64,000 nucleotides of DNA from Ignavibacteria bacterium (lineage in GTDB: Bacteria > Bacteroidota > Ignavibacteria > Kapaibacteriales > Kapaibacteriaceae). The stretch spans positions 1 through 64,000 of the forward strand of contig VGVV01000005.1 of NCBI GenBank assembly GCA_016873895.1, read 5' to 3'. Below are positions 44,554 to 54,727 of this stretch, piece after piece (position 1 is the stretch's first letter; every line of letters begins with the position of its first letter). A program made the position numbers and the translations under genes. A model generated the notes under the pieces. It saw only the letters and a list, made by a program, of their open reading frames with translations. It did not search any database and had not been told where the DNA came from.

Positions 44554-45957
44554 CTACCGTCCTACCGCTCCAACTGTGCTCACACGACCTGATGCATATC
44601 GGGTAACAACGTAAAGTGGCGCGTTTGAAAATGGGGATGGGATAGACAATGCATCGTGTGTTTCGGAATCGGAGCAGCGCATGATATGCCTGCCTTGCAG
44701 ATCGTATATGTCTCTGGATATCACCGTGTCATGTGTAACGTTCTGCTCGACAGATGTTGCGCCGTCAAGAACGCTAAGTAGCCACGTTATAGTCTGTTTG
44801 CTGAGGTCTGAAGAGAATTTGTGCTCTGCGTATGCTACTGCGAGCGTGTTCACGATTGCGTTGCTCGTGAGCTCATTTTGTGTAACAAGCGCGGGGTAGG
44901 ATGACGGATCAGCCATGACGGCTGCAGCTATTGTATCGCTTGTTGTGCGCATAAACCCACGTTCATCAAGGTGTCCACGATCACGCAGATTGGAGACGAT
45001 TGCACGTGATACCGACTCGCTAGCTCCGGCTCGAGTGAAGATCTCGGGATAGATGGGATGGGGTTGACGGATCACAGCATCTGCTTTTACGCCCCTTTCA
45101 CTAAGTCGGCGCGCCAACTCAATAGCTTCGAGATTACCTGCGAGTCCGACATTCTCATTGTCGTCATTGCCAGCCATCATCCACAAACATGGAATGTTGA
45201 TGATGGATGCATTGCTTGCACGGCCCGAGGCGCAGTAGCTAACGGCTGCTTTCATGCCAAGCGCCATAGCGCATGGAATGGCAAAAGCGCCGCCATTACT
45301 CATACCAACACCAAAGAGCGGCACCGATGCGGTAATGCTGCCGCGGTTGATCAGCGTGTCTAGTATGGCACGCAGGTTACGGTAGTCAATACTCGCGTCG
45401 GGTAGGGGCGGAGCAACATCCCAACGGATAAATCCATCATCATTCAAGTCCTTCTGTGCTGTGGTTTCCTCGCTCTCGGTGATGATAACACCTAGGTTAG
45501 CGGCGATGAGATCTTTGACAAACGTGAAATTCTCTACAGAACCCGGTAGCCATCCACGTGCACTGCCTCCTGTGCCATGATAGAGAAACACCACACCGCG
45601 AGGTGACTGCGGAAGTGCATGATATACGCGTTTGGAAAGCTCGGCACCTTTGATCTGCTCTTCCTTTAGCTCATAGGGAGGCAATGTGTCGAGATATGCA
45701 CGGATGGAAACATTCTCACTTGGCATTACAAAGGTTGTGTGCCATTCGCTCGAGCGTGCAAACACAACATTGGAAGTAGTTCGCCATTCACCAAACACCT
45801 CGCGCGTATCAAGCGCTCGTGAGAACATATGCACAGTATCGCCGGCGCGATACATGCTCCCTCCCCAACCATCGATAACATTTAGTTTGTAGAGCTCTTG
45901 CGCGTTGACGAAACTGCAGGCAAATAAAATGATGATCGTGACAATGCGGATGTTCAT
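44554..45957 (-). CDS. Secreted alpha/beta hydrolase (esterase-like) with T9SS-like tail
   Basis: 467 residues, signal peptide (RIVTIIILFACSFVNAQ). The hydrolase core has the oxyanion loop FLYHGTGGSARGW and the nucleophile elbow GVGMSNGGAFA (G-x-S-x-G), with CLWMMAGNDDNENVG near the acid position and a His region around HPIYPEI. The N-terminal ~110 residues look like a bacterial Ig-like module (GDTVHMFSR.., FVMPSENVSIRAY). The last ~60 residues (ISRDIYDLQGRHIMRC) resemble a T9SS tail. Substrate unknown. Its stop abuts the repeat element. Confidence 0.78.
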   Translation of the reverse strand: MNIRIVTIIILFACSFVNAQELYKLNVIDGWGGSMYRAGDTVHMFSRALDTREVFGEWRTTSNVVFARSSEWHTTFVMPSENVSIRAYLDTLPPYELKEEQIKGAELSKRVYHALPQSPRGVVFLYHGTGGSARGWLPGSVENFTFVKDLIAANLGVIITESEETTAQKDLNDDGFIRWDVAPPLPDASIDYRNLRAILDTLINRGSITASVPLFGVGMSNGGAFAIPCAMALGMKAAVSYCASGRASNASIINIPCLWMMAGNDDNENVGLAGNLEAIELARRLSERGVKADAVIRQPHPIYPEIFTRAGASESVSRAIVSNLRDRGHLDERGFMRTTSDTIAAAVMADPSSYPALVTQNELTSNAIVNTLAVAYAEHKFSSDLSKQTITWLLSVLDGATSVEQNVTHDTVISRDIYDLQGRHIMRCSDSETHDALSIPSPFSNAPLYVVTRYASGRVSTVGAVGR

Positions 45958-46030
45958 GCTGGATGTTCGGTTTATGTTGCAACCGCCATTAGAGTCGATG
46001 AATGAGAGGTACGTTTAACTTACATAGAGA

Positions 46031-46061
46031 AAGCCCCCTACCAACTTGTGATAGGGGGCTT
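46031..46061 (-). terminator. Terminator after aconitase
   Basis: AAGCCCCCTA (46031-46040) pairs perfectly with TAGGGGGCTT (46052-46061) around an 11-nt loop. On the minus strand it is followed by TCTCTATG and a T-rich start; it lies 50-80 bp beyond the acn stop. The arms contain the over-represented AGGGGGC word. Confidence 0.7.
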
Positions 46062-46110
46062 GATGTTAACTACTACTACCACCCACAATCTAGACCGTGG
46101 GCTAATATCA

Positions 46111-48351
46111 TCATCGTCCGGCGATGAGGTTTAGGGCCGAGCCAGCGCGGAACCAGCCGAGCTGTTGCTCGTTCATGGTGTGCTTGAGCTCGATTGTTTC
46201 CTGTGTGCCGTCTTCGTGGTTCACGACAAGGTCAACGTGTTTGCCAACGGCAAGCGTTGTGATGTCGATGCTTACGCGGTCGCTCTCGCGGATGCGGTCG
46301 TAGTCGGCTGCATTGACGAATGTGAGCGGCAGCATGCCTTGCTTCTTGAGGTTGGTCTCGTGAATACGCGCAAAGCTCTTGACGATGATCGCCTTGCCAC
46401 CAAGGAAACGGGGCTCCATGGCTGCGTGCTCACGTGATGATCCTTCGCCGTAGTTCTCGTCGCCCACAACAACCCAGGCGATGCCGCGTGCTTTGTAGGC
46501 GCGCGCTACCTTTGGTACTTCGTCGTATTCGCCGGTGAAGACGTTCTTGACGCTGTTAGCTGTTTCGTTGATGTAGTTGATGGCGCCGATGAACATGTTG
46601 TTCGAGATGTTGTCGAGGTGACCCCTAAATCGGAGCCATGGTCCGGCCATCGAGATGTGGTCTGTCGTACACTTGCCCTTTGCCTTGAGAAGCAATGGCA
46701 TGTTGTGATACTCTTCAGGCTTCGGCGCTGTGAACGGTGCAAGCGCTTGCAGACGATTACTGTCGTCGGCAATGATCACGCTTACGGATGAGCCGTCTGC
46801 TGCCGGCGTGATAAACCCTTCTGCATCTGGAACAAAGCCCGACTCAGGAAGCTCATGGCCGGCAGGGGGCTGGAGCATCACACCGTCGATTGGTTCCTTG
46901 ATGAAGTTTGTTGTGAGCTTACCAGCAATAACAAATGCTGCAACAGTTTCAGGTGATGCTACAAAGGCGTGTGTTTCCTTGATGCCGTCGTTGCGACCCG
47001 TGAAGTTGCGGTTGAATGATGTGATGATGGAGTTCTTGTCGCCCTGCTGCACGTCGTGACGCTTCCACTGACCGATACACGGACCACATGCATTGGCAAG
47101 CACGGTGCCGCCGATAGCTTCCATCTTGGCCAGGATGCCGTCGCGTTCAATCGTTGCACGCACCTGTTCAGAACCCGGTGTGATGGTGAATTCTGCCTTT
47201 GCCTTGAGTCCGTTGGCAACAGCAAACTCGGCGATCGATGCCACGCGTGACATGTCTTCGTACGAAGAGTTTGTGCACGATCCGATAAGACCAACACGCA
47301 GTTCTTCTGGCCAGTTGTTTTCCTTGACGGCAACAACGAATTCAGAAAGCTCCATGGCACGGTCTGGTGTGAACGGACCGTTGATATGGGGCTCCAAGGT
47401 ATCGAGGTTGATCTCGATAACCTGATCGTAGTATGCTGATGGATTTGCTGCTACTTCGTCGTCGGCGCGCAGGTGCTCGGCAACGCCGTTGGCAAGATCT
47501 GCTACGTCGTGCCGGCCCGATGCCCGCAGGTAGCGCTCCATCGATGCGTCATACGGAAACACCGATGTTGTTGCACCGATTTCAGCACCCATGTTGCAGA
47601 TGGTGCCCTTACCTGTTGCTGAGAACGAGGCCGTACCATCACCGAAGTACTCAACGATGGCGCCTGTTCCACCCTTTACCGTCAGGATGCCGGCAAGCTT
47701 CAGGATCACGTCCTTCGGGCTTGTCCAGCCGTTCATGCTGCCTGTGAGCTTTACGCCGATGAGCTTTGGCATCTGGAGCTCCCATGGCATACCAGCCATC
47801 ACGTCTACAGCGTCTGCGCCACCAACACCAATAGCGATCATCCCCAAGCCCCCTGCATTCGGCGTGTGAGAGTCTGTACCGATCATCATACCGCCCGGGA
47901 AGGCGTAGTTCTCGATCACAACTTGGTGGATGATACCGGCGCCTGGTTTCCAGAAGCCGATGCCGTACTTGTTGGAGACAGAGGCTAGGAAGTCGAAGAC
48001 CTCTTTGTTCTCTGTGAGCGACTTTTCAAGGTCGGATGTTGCGCCGTGTTCAGCACGGATCAGGTGGTCGCAGTGAACAGTCGAAGGCACGGCAACTTTT
48101 GGAATGCCGGCCGACATGAACTGCAGAAGTGCCATCTGAGCTGTTGCATCCTGCATAGCCACGCGGTCTGGGTTGAAGTCCACATAGGCATTGCCACGAG
48201 CATGCGGCGCTGATGGCAGCTCGGTCATGTGCGAATAGAGCGTCTTCTCTGCCAAGGTCATCGGCCGACACAGCAACGTGCGAGCTGCGGCTACTTTCGA
48301 AGGAAGGTTTTCGTAAACCTTTTTGATCATGTCTATGTCTTGCGTGGCCAT
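46111..48351 (-). CDS. acn: Aconitate hydratase (mitochondrial type)
   Basis: Isomerises citrate to isocitrate with a 4Fe-4S cluster. Cluster Cys in [11 protein letters not shown] and [11 protein letters not shown]; other hallmarks are [68 protein letters not shown] and [15 protein letters not shown]. 746 residues is right for the mitochondrial-type family. Start ATG 48351 is 93 bp from the end of uup; no shared signal with it is obvious. Confidence 0.95.
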   Translation of the reverse strand: MATQDIDMIKKVYENLPSKVAAARTLLCRPMTLAEKTLYSHMTELPSAPHARGNAYVDFNPDRVAMQDATAQMALLQFMSAGIPKVAVPSTVHCDHLIRAEHGATSDLEKSLTENKEVFDFLASVSNKYGIGFWKPGAGIIHQVVIENYAFPGGMMIGTDSHTPNAGGLGMIAIGVGGADAVDVMAGMPWELQMPKLIGVKLTGSMNGWTSPKDVILKLAGILTVKGGTGAIVEYFGDGTASFSATGKGTICNMGAEIGATTSVFPYDASMERYLRASGRHDVADLANGVAEHLRADDEVAANPSAYYDQVIEINLDTLEPHINGPFTPDRAMELSEFVVAVKENNWPEELRVGLIGSCTNSSYEDMSRVASIAEFAVANGLKAKAEFTITPGSEQVRATIERDGILAKMEAIGGTVLANACGPCIGQWKRHDVQQGDKNSIITSFNRNFTGRNDGIKETHAFVASPETVAAFVIAGKLTTNFIKEPIDGVMLQPPAGHELPESGFVPDAEGFITPAADGSSVSVIIADDSNRLQALAPFTAPKPEEYHNMPLLLKAKGKCTTDHISMAGPWLRFRGHLDNISNNMFIGAINYINETANSVKNVFTGEYDEVPKVARAYKARGIAWVVVGDENYGEGSSREHAAMEPRFLGGKAIIVKSFARIHETNLKKQGMLPLTFVNAADYDRIRESDRVSIDITTLAVGKHVDLVVNHEDGTQETIELKHTMNEQQLGWFRAGSALNLIAGR

Positions 48352-48444
48352 GATAGCGTTAGAATGTTGATGAACAAGGTAATTGCCGCTATCGCGGCCG
48401 GTACAAAAATCGCACTTCTGTCTGGATTAGAGAAACATTGTGCG

Positions 48445-50223
48445 TTATTCCCGTTCGCTCAGCTCCAGCCAGCGCAGGGTGGCCTTGTCGAGATCTGCGG
48501 TAAGCTTGGCGTGCTCCTCGGCCCATGTTTGGTGGTCTTGGTAGGAGCCCTCGCCACTCGACATCTTACCTTCAACGGCAGAGATCTTGGATTCAAGGTC
48601 TGGAATGCGCGTTTCCAGCTCCGTGAGCGCCCGCTGCTCGTTGAAATTGAGTTTTTTCTTCATTGCCGACTGGGCAGGGGGCTGCTGTTGCTTGCTCTTG
48701 GCTTCGCGGTCAGCTGCTTTCGAGCGTGCTTCCACAGCTTCGAGATAGGCCGAATAGTTACCCGGATATTCCTTGATACGTCCGCCGTCTTCAAAGGACC
48801 AGATCGTGGTAACCGTGGTATCGAGAAATGCGCGGTCGTGCGATACGGTGAGCAAGACGCCCTTAAACGACTGCAGGTACTCCTCGAGAGCGTTCAGTGT
48901 AACGAGGTCGAAATCGTTCGTGGGCTCGTCCAAAAAGAGCACGTTGGGGTTCGACATCAAGATGCGCAGCAGACCCAGTCTGCGGCGCTCGCCCCCTGAG
49001 AGGGTATGCACGAATGCATGCTGCTGCTTGGGCGAAAAGCCGAATCTATCGCAGAGCTCGCGTGCGCTGATGTACCTGTCGCGTCCAACGCCAACGTCGA
49101 TATACTCAGCAATGTCGCGCACGTTACTCAGAACGGTCTCGTTGTCTTGCAGGTCTTTGATCTCCTGCTCGAAGAATCCAAGTGTTACCGTTTCGCCAAG
49201 CGAGATGTGCCCCTTCTCACAGTGTTTGCGGCCAGCGAGCAGGTTGAGCAATGTTGTCTTGCCAGCACCGTTCGGACCAATAACACCGATGCGATCTCCC
49301 GGTGCGGCGCGATATGTAAAGTCTGTTACTAACGAGCGATAGCTCACATCAACGGCATCGATGATCTTACCGCCCAGGAATTTGCCGCCCACTTCGATGT
49401 CGATGTCTCGAAATTCAACACTCTGCATACGCTGCTCCTGCTGCATCTTTTCGATCCAGTCGATACGACTCTGCTGCTTTGTGCGGCGCGCCTTGGCGCC
49501 TTTCTGCAGCCAGGCAAGCTCTGTGCGCAGTTTGTTGCGCTGATGATCTGCTGTGGCGTCTTGCACGGCAACGAGGGCTTCCTTGCGCTCAAGGTACTTC
49601 TCGTAGCTGCCTTCGTAGGAGAACAGACGCGACTGATCGATCTCGATGATGCGAGTGCAGACGGCGTCGAGAAAGTAGCGATCGTGTGTTACGAGCAGGA
49701 GTCCGCGATTGGAGTTCTGCAACGTGTCCTGCAGCCACTGAACACTTGTTGCATCAAGGTGGTTTGTGGGCTCGTCGAGAATAAGCAGGTCTGGTTCGGC
49801 AAGCAACGCGCGAGCAATGGCCACGCGTTTGCGCTGTCCGCCCGACATTGTTTGGACGTGCTTGTAGGGGTCGTGAATACCCAGCTTGCCAAGCGTCTGT
49901 TTGGCAAGGGTTTCGAGTTCCCATTCTTCGAGGTGTCCATGACGATGGTCGTATGCAGAGGCCACGGCATGGAATGCTGAGTCGTCCTGCTCGAACGTTG
50001 GCAACTGCGCGAGATACTCAAAACGTGCTTCGTTGTTAAAGGCAATCTCGCCCGCATCAGGCTCGTCGAGTCCAGCTACGATGCGCAGAAGCGACGTCTT
50101 ACCAGCCCCGTTACGACCTATGATACCAACGCGCTCGCCATCCTGCATACCAAACGAGATGTTCTCGAAGAGAACCTTCTCGTAGTATATCTTGGAGACT
50201 TTCGTTGCTGAGAAGAGCGTCAT
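48445..50223 (-). CDS. uup: ABC-F ATPase, Uup-like
   Basis: Cytosolic ABC-F protein, two ATPase domains without membrane helices, acting on ribosomes or recombination intermediates. Walker A: IIGRNGAGKTSLL and VIGPNGAGKTTLL; signatures MSGGQRKRVAIA and LSGGERRRLGLL; Walker B LLILDEPTNHLD and VLFLDEPTNDFD. The C-terminal coiled coil (LETRIPDLESKISAVEGK) is the Uup CTD. 592 residues is normal. It is 18 bp downstream of the desaturase stop, probably separately regulated. Confidence 0.92.
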   Translation of the reverse strand: MTLFSATKVSKIYYEKVLFENISFGMQDGERVGIIGRNGAGKTSLLRIVAGLDEPDAGEIAFNNEARFEYLAQLPTFEQDDSAFHAVASAYDHRHGHLEEWELETLAKQTLGKLGIHDPYKHVQTMSGGQRKRVAIARALLAEPDLLILDEPTNHLDATSVQWLQDTLQNSNRGLLLVTHDRYFLDAVCTRIIEIDQSRLFSYEGSYEKYLERKEALVAVQDATADHQRNKLRTELAWLQKGAKARRTKQQSRIDWIEKMQQEQRMQSVEFRDIDIEVGGKFLGGKIIDAVDVSYRSLVTDFTYRAAPGDRIGVIGPNGAGKTTLLNLLAGRKHCEKGHISLGETVTLGFFEQEIKDLQDNETVLSNVRDIAEYIDVGVGRDRYISARELCDRFGFSPKQQHAFVHTLSGGERRRLGLLRILMSNPNVLFLDEPTNDFDLVTLNALEEYLQSFKGVLLTVSHDRAFLDTTVTTIWSFEDGGRIKEYPGNYSAYLEAVEARSKAADREAKSKQQQPPAQSAMKKKLNFNEQRALTELETRIPDLESKISAVEGKMSSGEGSYQDHQTWAEEHAKLTADLDKATLRWLELSERE

Positions 50224-50241
50224 CGTGAGCGCTCGCGTTCC

Positions 50242-51174
50242 TTAGGCCGCCTCGTGAAGCTGCTCTTGCTCTTCTTCTTCGGTCATTGCCAACTCCTGAA
50301 CGTTCAGGGTTGACGTAAGACTATCGATGCGGCGCTTTTCGAGCAGAGAGTCGGGGATGCGTGTTACCTTCGTTGCTAGACCGATTGCTTCGTAGAAGCG
50401 AATCGTTAGCCCCGTAAAATCAAACTGCCACCAGGTAAGTCCGTGGAACGCCGATGATGGGAAGGCATGGTGATTGTTGTGCCAGCCTTCGCCCAGAGCA
50501 AGAATTCCGATAACAGGGTTGTTACGGCTGTGGTCGGTTGTAACGTAGGTGCGAAAGCCAAAGTAATGGCACACAGAGTTTACGCTCCATGTAACATGAC
50601 TTGTGATGAAGATGCGAACCAATCCGCCCCACACGAAGCCTAGCCATGCGCCTTCCCAGGTTCCGGTATGGAAAAATCCAATGGCGGCAGGAAGTAGCAG
50701 ACTGAATACAGACCAGAACAGGAAGGTGTTTGACAGCCAAACGATCACAGGATCGCGGAAGTATCGAGCGCCCCACTTTTCTTTGATCTCTCCGATGTCA
50801 TCACTGGTCATCTCGATCAGCCATTCGAAGTGAGCATACATGAATCCGCTCACAGAGGGAGAGTGTGGATCTCCTTCTTGATCGCTATGTGCGTGATGTT
50901 TTGTGTGGACGCTTGCCCAGTGCGTAACCGGACCCTGAAACGCCAGAGAGCCAAGCCACAAGAGCACGGCCTTAAGAGCGGGATGGGGCTCGAATGATTT
51001 GTGAACCACCATGCGGTGATAACCAAGGGTTACACCGTATTCGGTTACGAAGCCAAAGATGAGAGCAAGGGCGAGGAAGAACCAGTCGAAGGTGCCTGTA
51101 AAGGCTAGCCACGTTACATAAATCACTGCTGCTAGGGGCAGGATGACGAGGCCGTACATTGGGAGACTTTTCAC
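50242..51174 (-). CDS. Acyl-CoA/fatty-acid desaturase
   Basis: Membrane di-iron desaturase of 310 residues introducing a double bond in fatty acyl chains. Three His boxes: GYHRMVVHKSF (HxxxxH), HTKHHAHSDQEGDPHS (HxxHH) and GWHNNHHAFPSSAFHG (HxxHH). Four hydrophobic segments surround them (YGLVILPLAAVIYVTWL, FFLALALIFGFV). The FA_desaturase family of stearoyl-CoA type fits the length. Ends 18 bp before the uup start region. Confidence 0.92.
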   Translation of the reverse strand: MKSLPMYGLVILPLAAVIYVTWLAFTGTFDWFFLALALIFGFVTEYGVTLGYHRMVVHKSFEPHPALKAVLLWLGSLAFQGPVTHWASVHTKHHAHSDQEGDPHSPSVSGFMYAHFEWLIEMTSDDIGEIKEKWGARYFRDPVIVWLSNTFLFWSVFSLLLPAAIGFFHTGTWEGAWLGFVWGGLVRIFITSHVTWSVNSVCHYFGFRTYVTTDHSRNNPVIGILALGEGWHNNHHAFPSSAFHGLTWWQFDFTGLTIRFYEAIGLATKVTRIPDSLLEKRRIDSLTSTLNVQELAMTEEEEQEQLHEAA

Positions 51175-51266
51175 GAGAACTTTTCTAGTTAAACAACTGC
51201 GACAAAACTACGAAGGCTACACGGATTCCCGTGTGGCCTTCACTATCTATCAGCAATTGTTAATGC

Positions 51267-51977
51267 TTACTTGGTGATATCGAGAAGCTCTACTTCGAAG
51301 ATCAGCGTTTCGTTAGGTCCGATAGACTGGCTAGCCCCTTGCTCGCCGTATGCAAGATTTGATGGGATGTACAGTGTGTACTTCGAGCCAACAGGCATCA
51401 GGGCAACGCCTTCTGTCCACCCGGCGATCACGCCAGAGAGTGGAAACTCAATCGGTTCGCCACGCTCTAGAGAGCTGTCGAACACCTTACCATCGATCGT
51501 GGTACCTGTGTAGTGCACCTTGACCGTGTTTTCTTTTGAAGGCTTCTTGCCTGTACCTTCTTTGATCACCTTGTACTGCAGGCCGCTGGCGGTTGTCTTT
51601 ACGCCGTCCTTTGTCTTGTTGTCTGCAAGGAACTTCTCGCCGCGTGCCTTGTTTTCGCCGCCCTTGGCCGACTGCTCAGCTTGCATTTTGGACATGGCCT
51701 GCTGTTGCAGGTCTGTCATACACGCTTGGAACTGCGCATCTGAGAGCTTTGGAGTGCCGGCGAGAAAATCGCGCATGCCATCTGCGAGGACCTCTACGTT
51801 GAGATCTACACCCTGATCTTTCAGGGACCGTCCGATTTGCATGCCAAGTGCATACATGTTTGAATCTTGCTTTGTCATTGCCTTTGTTGCTGAAGCTGCC
51901 GAACCAGCGCCCTTTTGAGCTGAGACCAACGAGGTGCTCAGTGCCAATCCAGCGATGAGAAGAATGAGTTTTGTCAT
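51267..51977 (-). CDS. FKBP-type peptidyl-prolyl isomerase (FkpA-like)
   Basis: Periplasmic prolyl isomerase/chaperone, 236 residues: signal peptide (LILLIAGLALSTSLVSAQ), an N-terminal dimerisation helix region with SKLSDAQFQACMTDLQQQA, and a C-terminal FKBP domain (VKVHYTGTTIDGKVFDSSLERGEP, IEFPLSGVIAGWTEGVALMPVG, YGEQGA, LIFEVELLDI). Followed in the same direction by a paralogue 37 bp upstream (52015). Confidence 0.93.
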   Translation of the reverse strand: MTKLILLIAGLALSTSLVSAQKGAGSAASATKAMTKQDSNMYALGMQIGRSLKDQGVDLNVEVLADGMRDFLAGTPKLSDAQFQACMTDLQQQAMSKMQAEQSAKGGENKARGEKFLADNKTKDGVKTTASGLQYKVIKEGTGKKPSKENTVKVHYTGTTIDGKVFDSSLERGEPIEFPLSGVIAGWTEGVALMPVGSKYTLYIPSNLAYGEQGASQSIGPNETLIFEVELLDITK

Positions 51978-52014
51978 GTAACGTGATACCGTAATTGTGA
52001 GGAATGATCGTTGA

Positions 52015-52722
52015 TTACTTGACTTCGAGAAGCTCTACTTCGAAGATCAGAGCGGCACCACCAGGGATGACGTTGCCAGCGCCCTTTGGTCCATATGCCA
52101 ATGAGGATGGGATGAAGAGCTCAAAGCGCGAGCCTTGTGGCATAAGAAGGATTGCTTCTTGCCAGCCTGGGATAACCTTGTTTGCTGGGAATGTAACGGG
52201 CTCTCCACGTTCGCGTGAGCTATCGAAAACCTTACCATCGACGAGCTTGCCTGTGTAGTGCACTACCACATTTGATGTTGGGTTCGGCTTCTTGCCGGCG
52301 CCCATCTTGATAACACGATACTGCAGACCACTTGCTGTAGTGATGATGCCTGCCTTGTTTTTGTTTTCTGCAAGAAACTTGTCGCTGGCCTTCGTCATTG
52401 ATTCGGCCTTCGTTGCAGCATCGATTTCCATGTTCTTCGATAATTCTTTTTGCAGTGACTCAGACAATGCCATCGCCGCTGAATCAGATATTGCGGCCTT
52501 CTTTTCAGCAGCTCCGTCGCGGTAGCCAGCCATCAGAGCTTCCTGGCTTACTTCAACACCGCTCAGCCTGAGCTGTCCGCCTAGCTGATATCCGAACATA
52601 TAGCTTGCCGAATCAGCGCGCGTCTTCATCACAACTGGGTCATCAGATGCACCCTGTTTGTCACACGCAATCAAAGCTGTAGCAGCAAATGCTAGTGAGA
52701 TGTATGCAAACAAATCTTTCAT
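52015..52722 (-). CDS. FKBP-type peptidyl-prolyl isomerase lipoprotein
   Basis: Paralogue of the neighbouring FKBP, 235 residues from ATG 52722. The signal ends in ATALIACDKQG, a lipobox, so this copy is lipid anchored, unlike its neighbour. N-terminal helices (SASYMFGYQLGGQLRLSG, KELSKNM) then a full FKBP domain (VVVHYTGKLVDGKVFDSSRERGEP, YGPKGAGNVIPGGAALIFEVELLEV). Tandem arrangement suggests duplication with divergence in localisation. The longer frame from 52794 overlaps the MGMT-like gene and would bury the signal. Confidence 0.92.
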   Translation of the reverse strand: MKDLFAYISLAFAATALIACDKQGASDDPVVMKTRADSASYMFGYQLGGQLRLSGVEVSQEALMAGYRDGAAEKKAAISDSAAMALSESLQKELSKNMEIDAATKAESMTKASDKFLAENKNKAGIITTASGLQYRVIKMGAGKKPNPTSNVVVHYTGKLVDGKVFDSSRERGEPVTFPANKVIPGWQEAILLMPQGSRFELFIPSSLAYGPKGAGNVIPGGAALIFEVELLEVK

Positions 52723-52769
52723 GGTTAGCGTATCCAAGTAGGAATAAAAGGTGGACGGCAAAGATACGG

Positions 52770-53093
52770 TTAGGGGGCTAACTCTGGCACCCAAAGATGC
52801 CGAGAGAGATCTACCGCCCGATTAAGAAACGTTACTCCCTCGGCTTCCAGACGTTCTCGCATAACAAATGGTGTTTCGAAATGCATGCTTCCGGAGAGTT
52901 CTCCCAGCCGATTAACAACACGATGGCATGGTATGTCTATCCGGTCTTGATGCGCTACAGCATTGAGTGCCCATCCCACCAGCCTCGCACCAGAGCGCAC
53001 ACCCATGGCTGCCGCAATGTGCCCATAGGTGGTAACCTTACCATGCGGAATAGACCGTACGATGTCGTAAATCAATTCATAGCGATCAGACAT
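52770..53093 (-). CDS. MGMT-family alkyltransferase-like protein
   Basis: 107-residue protein of the O6-alkylguanine-DNA alkyltransferase fold: IPHGKVTTYGHIAAAMG, ARLVGWALNA (recognition helix) and IPCHRVVNRLGELSG with the reactive Cys56 in the PCHR motif. Alkyltransferase-like (ATL) proteins replace that Cys by Trp or Ala, so this short, single-domain protein could still accept alkyl groups. It lacks the N-terminal domain of Ada/Ogt. Ends inside the 5' leader of the FKBP lipoprotein; divergent from the COG2509 gene by 41 bp. Confidence 0.82.
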   Translation of the reverse strand: MSDRYELIYDIVRSIPHGKVTTYGHIAAAMGVRSGARLVGWALNAVAHQDRIDIPCHRVVNRLGELSGSMHFETPFVMRERLEAEGVTFLNRAVDLSRHLWVPELAP

Positions 53094-53134
53094 ACGTCCA
53101 AGTTAACGCAGGAAATCTTCCGAACTTTGCAGCT

Positions 53135-54715
53135 ATGCAGCAGCGAATTGAGTTACCACTAACTCCAACACAAGCGGCAGATCCAGCCTTTGTGAGACAG
53201 TGTGCTCTAGACCACGTAGGGCTAGAATCAAATGCGGAGGCCTCCGTTCGCATCGTCCGTAGGTCTATAGATGCGCGATCTCGCATGCCGCGCATGCGCC
53301 TCCTTGTAGACGTTTACCATGGCGAAGAGCCCCCTCTAGAAGGTCGGTTTGTTGATCAGATGAAACAGGCAGATCCACGCAAAAGGGTTGTAATCGTTGG
53401 TGCAGGCCCTGCGGGATACTTCGCAGCACTTGAACTTCTGGAATATGGCATTACACCAATTGTGCTCGAACGTGGCAAAGATGTGCGCGCTCGGCGCAGA
53501 GATCTGCGGTCGATACAGCAAGATGGTGTTGTTGACCAGCACTCCAACTACTGCTACGGAGAGGGTGGGGCTGGGACATATTCCGATGGTAAACTATACA
53601 CACGTTCTCACAAGCGTGGCAGCATCGAAAAGGTACTGCGTCTGCTCGTTGAGCATGGGGCTACCTCGGATATCCTCGTAGATGCTCATCCTCATATCGG
53701 ATCTAACAAACTGTGGAAGGTTGTTCAGGAGATTCGTGAGACAATTATCTCTCATGGTGGTGAGGTTCATTTTGGTGCGTTCGTAAATGGATTTATCGTA
53801 GATCGCCATGCCGATACAAAAACGCTTCGCGGAATACGCTGCGCCGATGGTCGAGAATTTCACGCCGATGCTACAATTCTTGCCACTGGACACAGTGCGC
53901 GTGACATTTTCGCGCGCTGCATGCGTGATGGGATAACAATCGAAGCCAAGCCATTTGCACTTGGTGTACGTATTGAGCATCCACAGAGTTTGATCGATGA
54001 GATTCAGTATCATCAATCACCACGTGATATCAACCTTCCGGCCTCTGCCTACTCACTTGTGTGCCAGGCAGACGGGCGAGGGGTGTTCTCGTTCTGCATG
54101 TGCCCGGGTGGACTGATTGTGCCGGCTGCCACATCGCCTGGCGAGATCGTGGTGAACGGTATGTCGATGTCGCGCAGAGATTCTCCATTTGCAAACTCCG
54201 GAACTGTTGTGGCTGTAGAGGAGCAAGACTGGCAGACAATGGGGCACGGTGGTGTCTTTGGCGGCCTTGAGTTTCAGGCTCACGTCGAGCGCACGGCGTT
54301 TGCATGCAATGACGACGGCTCTCAACGCGCCCCTGCGCAGCGTTTGGTTGATTATATCGAAGGTAACGTATCATCTTCGTTGCCGCGAACCTCATACATT
54401 CCGGGCCATGTTTCGATCGACATGGCAGAAGTTCTTCCCGCCGTTATTGATGAGCGCCTGCGGTCTGGAATTCGACAGTTTGCCTCGCAGATGCGGGGTT
54501 ACCTAACCAACGAGGCAGTTGTTGTAGGCGTCGAGTCACGCACGTCGTCGCCTGTTCGAATACCGCGAAACAAGGAAACATACGAGCATGTCGAGGTAAG
54601 GCGTCTCTATCCAAGTGGCGAGGGGGCTGGTTATGCTGGCGGCATTGTAAGTGCCGCACTCGACGGACAGAACGTGGCCAAGGCAATAGCAGCTCACGTA
54701 TTCGCATCATCGTGA
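53135..54715 (+). CDS. FAD-dependent dehydrogenase, COG2509 family
   Basis: 526-residue flavoprotein. A leading ~90-residue domain (LPLTPTQAADPAFVRQCALDHVG..) precedes the FAD Rossmann fold VVIVGAGPAGYFAALELLEYG; then GEGGAGTYSDGKLYTRS, DILVDAHPHIGSNKLW, ATGHSARDIFARC, and a C-terminal YPSGEGAGYAGGIVSAALDGQNVAKAI. Members are annotated uncharacterised FAD-dependent dehydrogenases; electron acceptor and substrate are unknown. Starts 41 bp from the divergent MGMT-like gene. Confidence 0.88.
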   Translation: MQQRIELPLTPTQAADPAFVRQCALDHVGLESNAEASVRIVRRSIDARSRMPRMRLLVDVYHGEEPPLEGRFVDQMKQADPRKRVVIVGAGPAGYFAALELLEYGITPIVLERGKDVRARRRDLRSIQQDGVVDQHSNYCYGEGGAGTYSDGKLYTRSHKRGSIEKVLRLLVEHGATSDILVDAHPHIGSNKLWKVVQEIRETIISHGGEVHFGAFVNGFIVDRHADTKTLRGIRCADGREFHADATILATGHSARDIFARCMRDGITIEAKPFALGVRIEHPQSLIDEIQYHQSPRDINLPASAYSLVCQADGRGVFSFCMCPGGLIVPAATSPGEIVVNGMSMSRRDSPFANSGTVVAVEEQDWQTMGHGGVFGGLEFQAHVERTAFACNDDGSQRAPAQRLVDYIEGNVSSSLPRTSYIPGHVSIDMAEVLPAVIDERLRSGIRQFASQMRGYLTNEAVVVGVESRTSSPVRIPRNKETYEHVEVRRLYPSGEGAGYAGGIVSAALDGQNVAKAIAAHVFASS

Positions 54716-54727
54716 GGAATTGCGAGA

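Noticed and set aside
46730..47869. Several antisense frames of 90-110 codons inside acn
   Set aside because: Typical shadows of a strongly biased coding frame; low-complexity and no ribosome sites.
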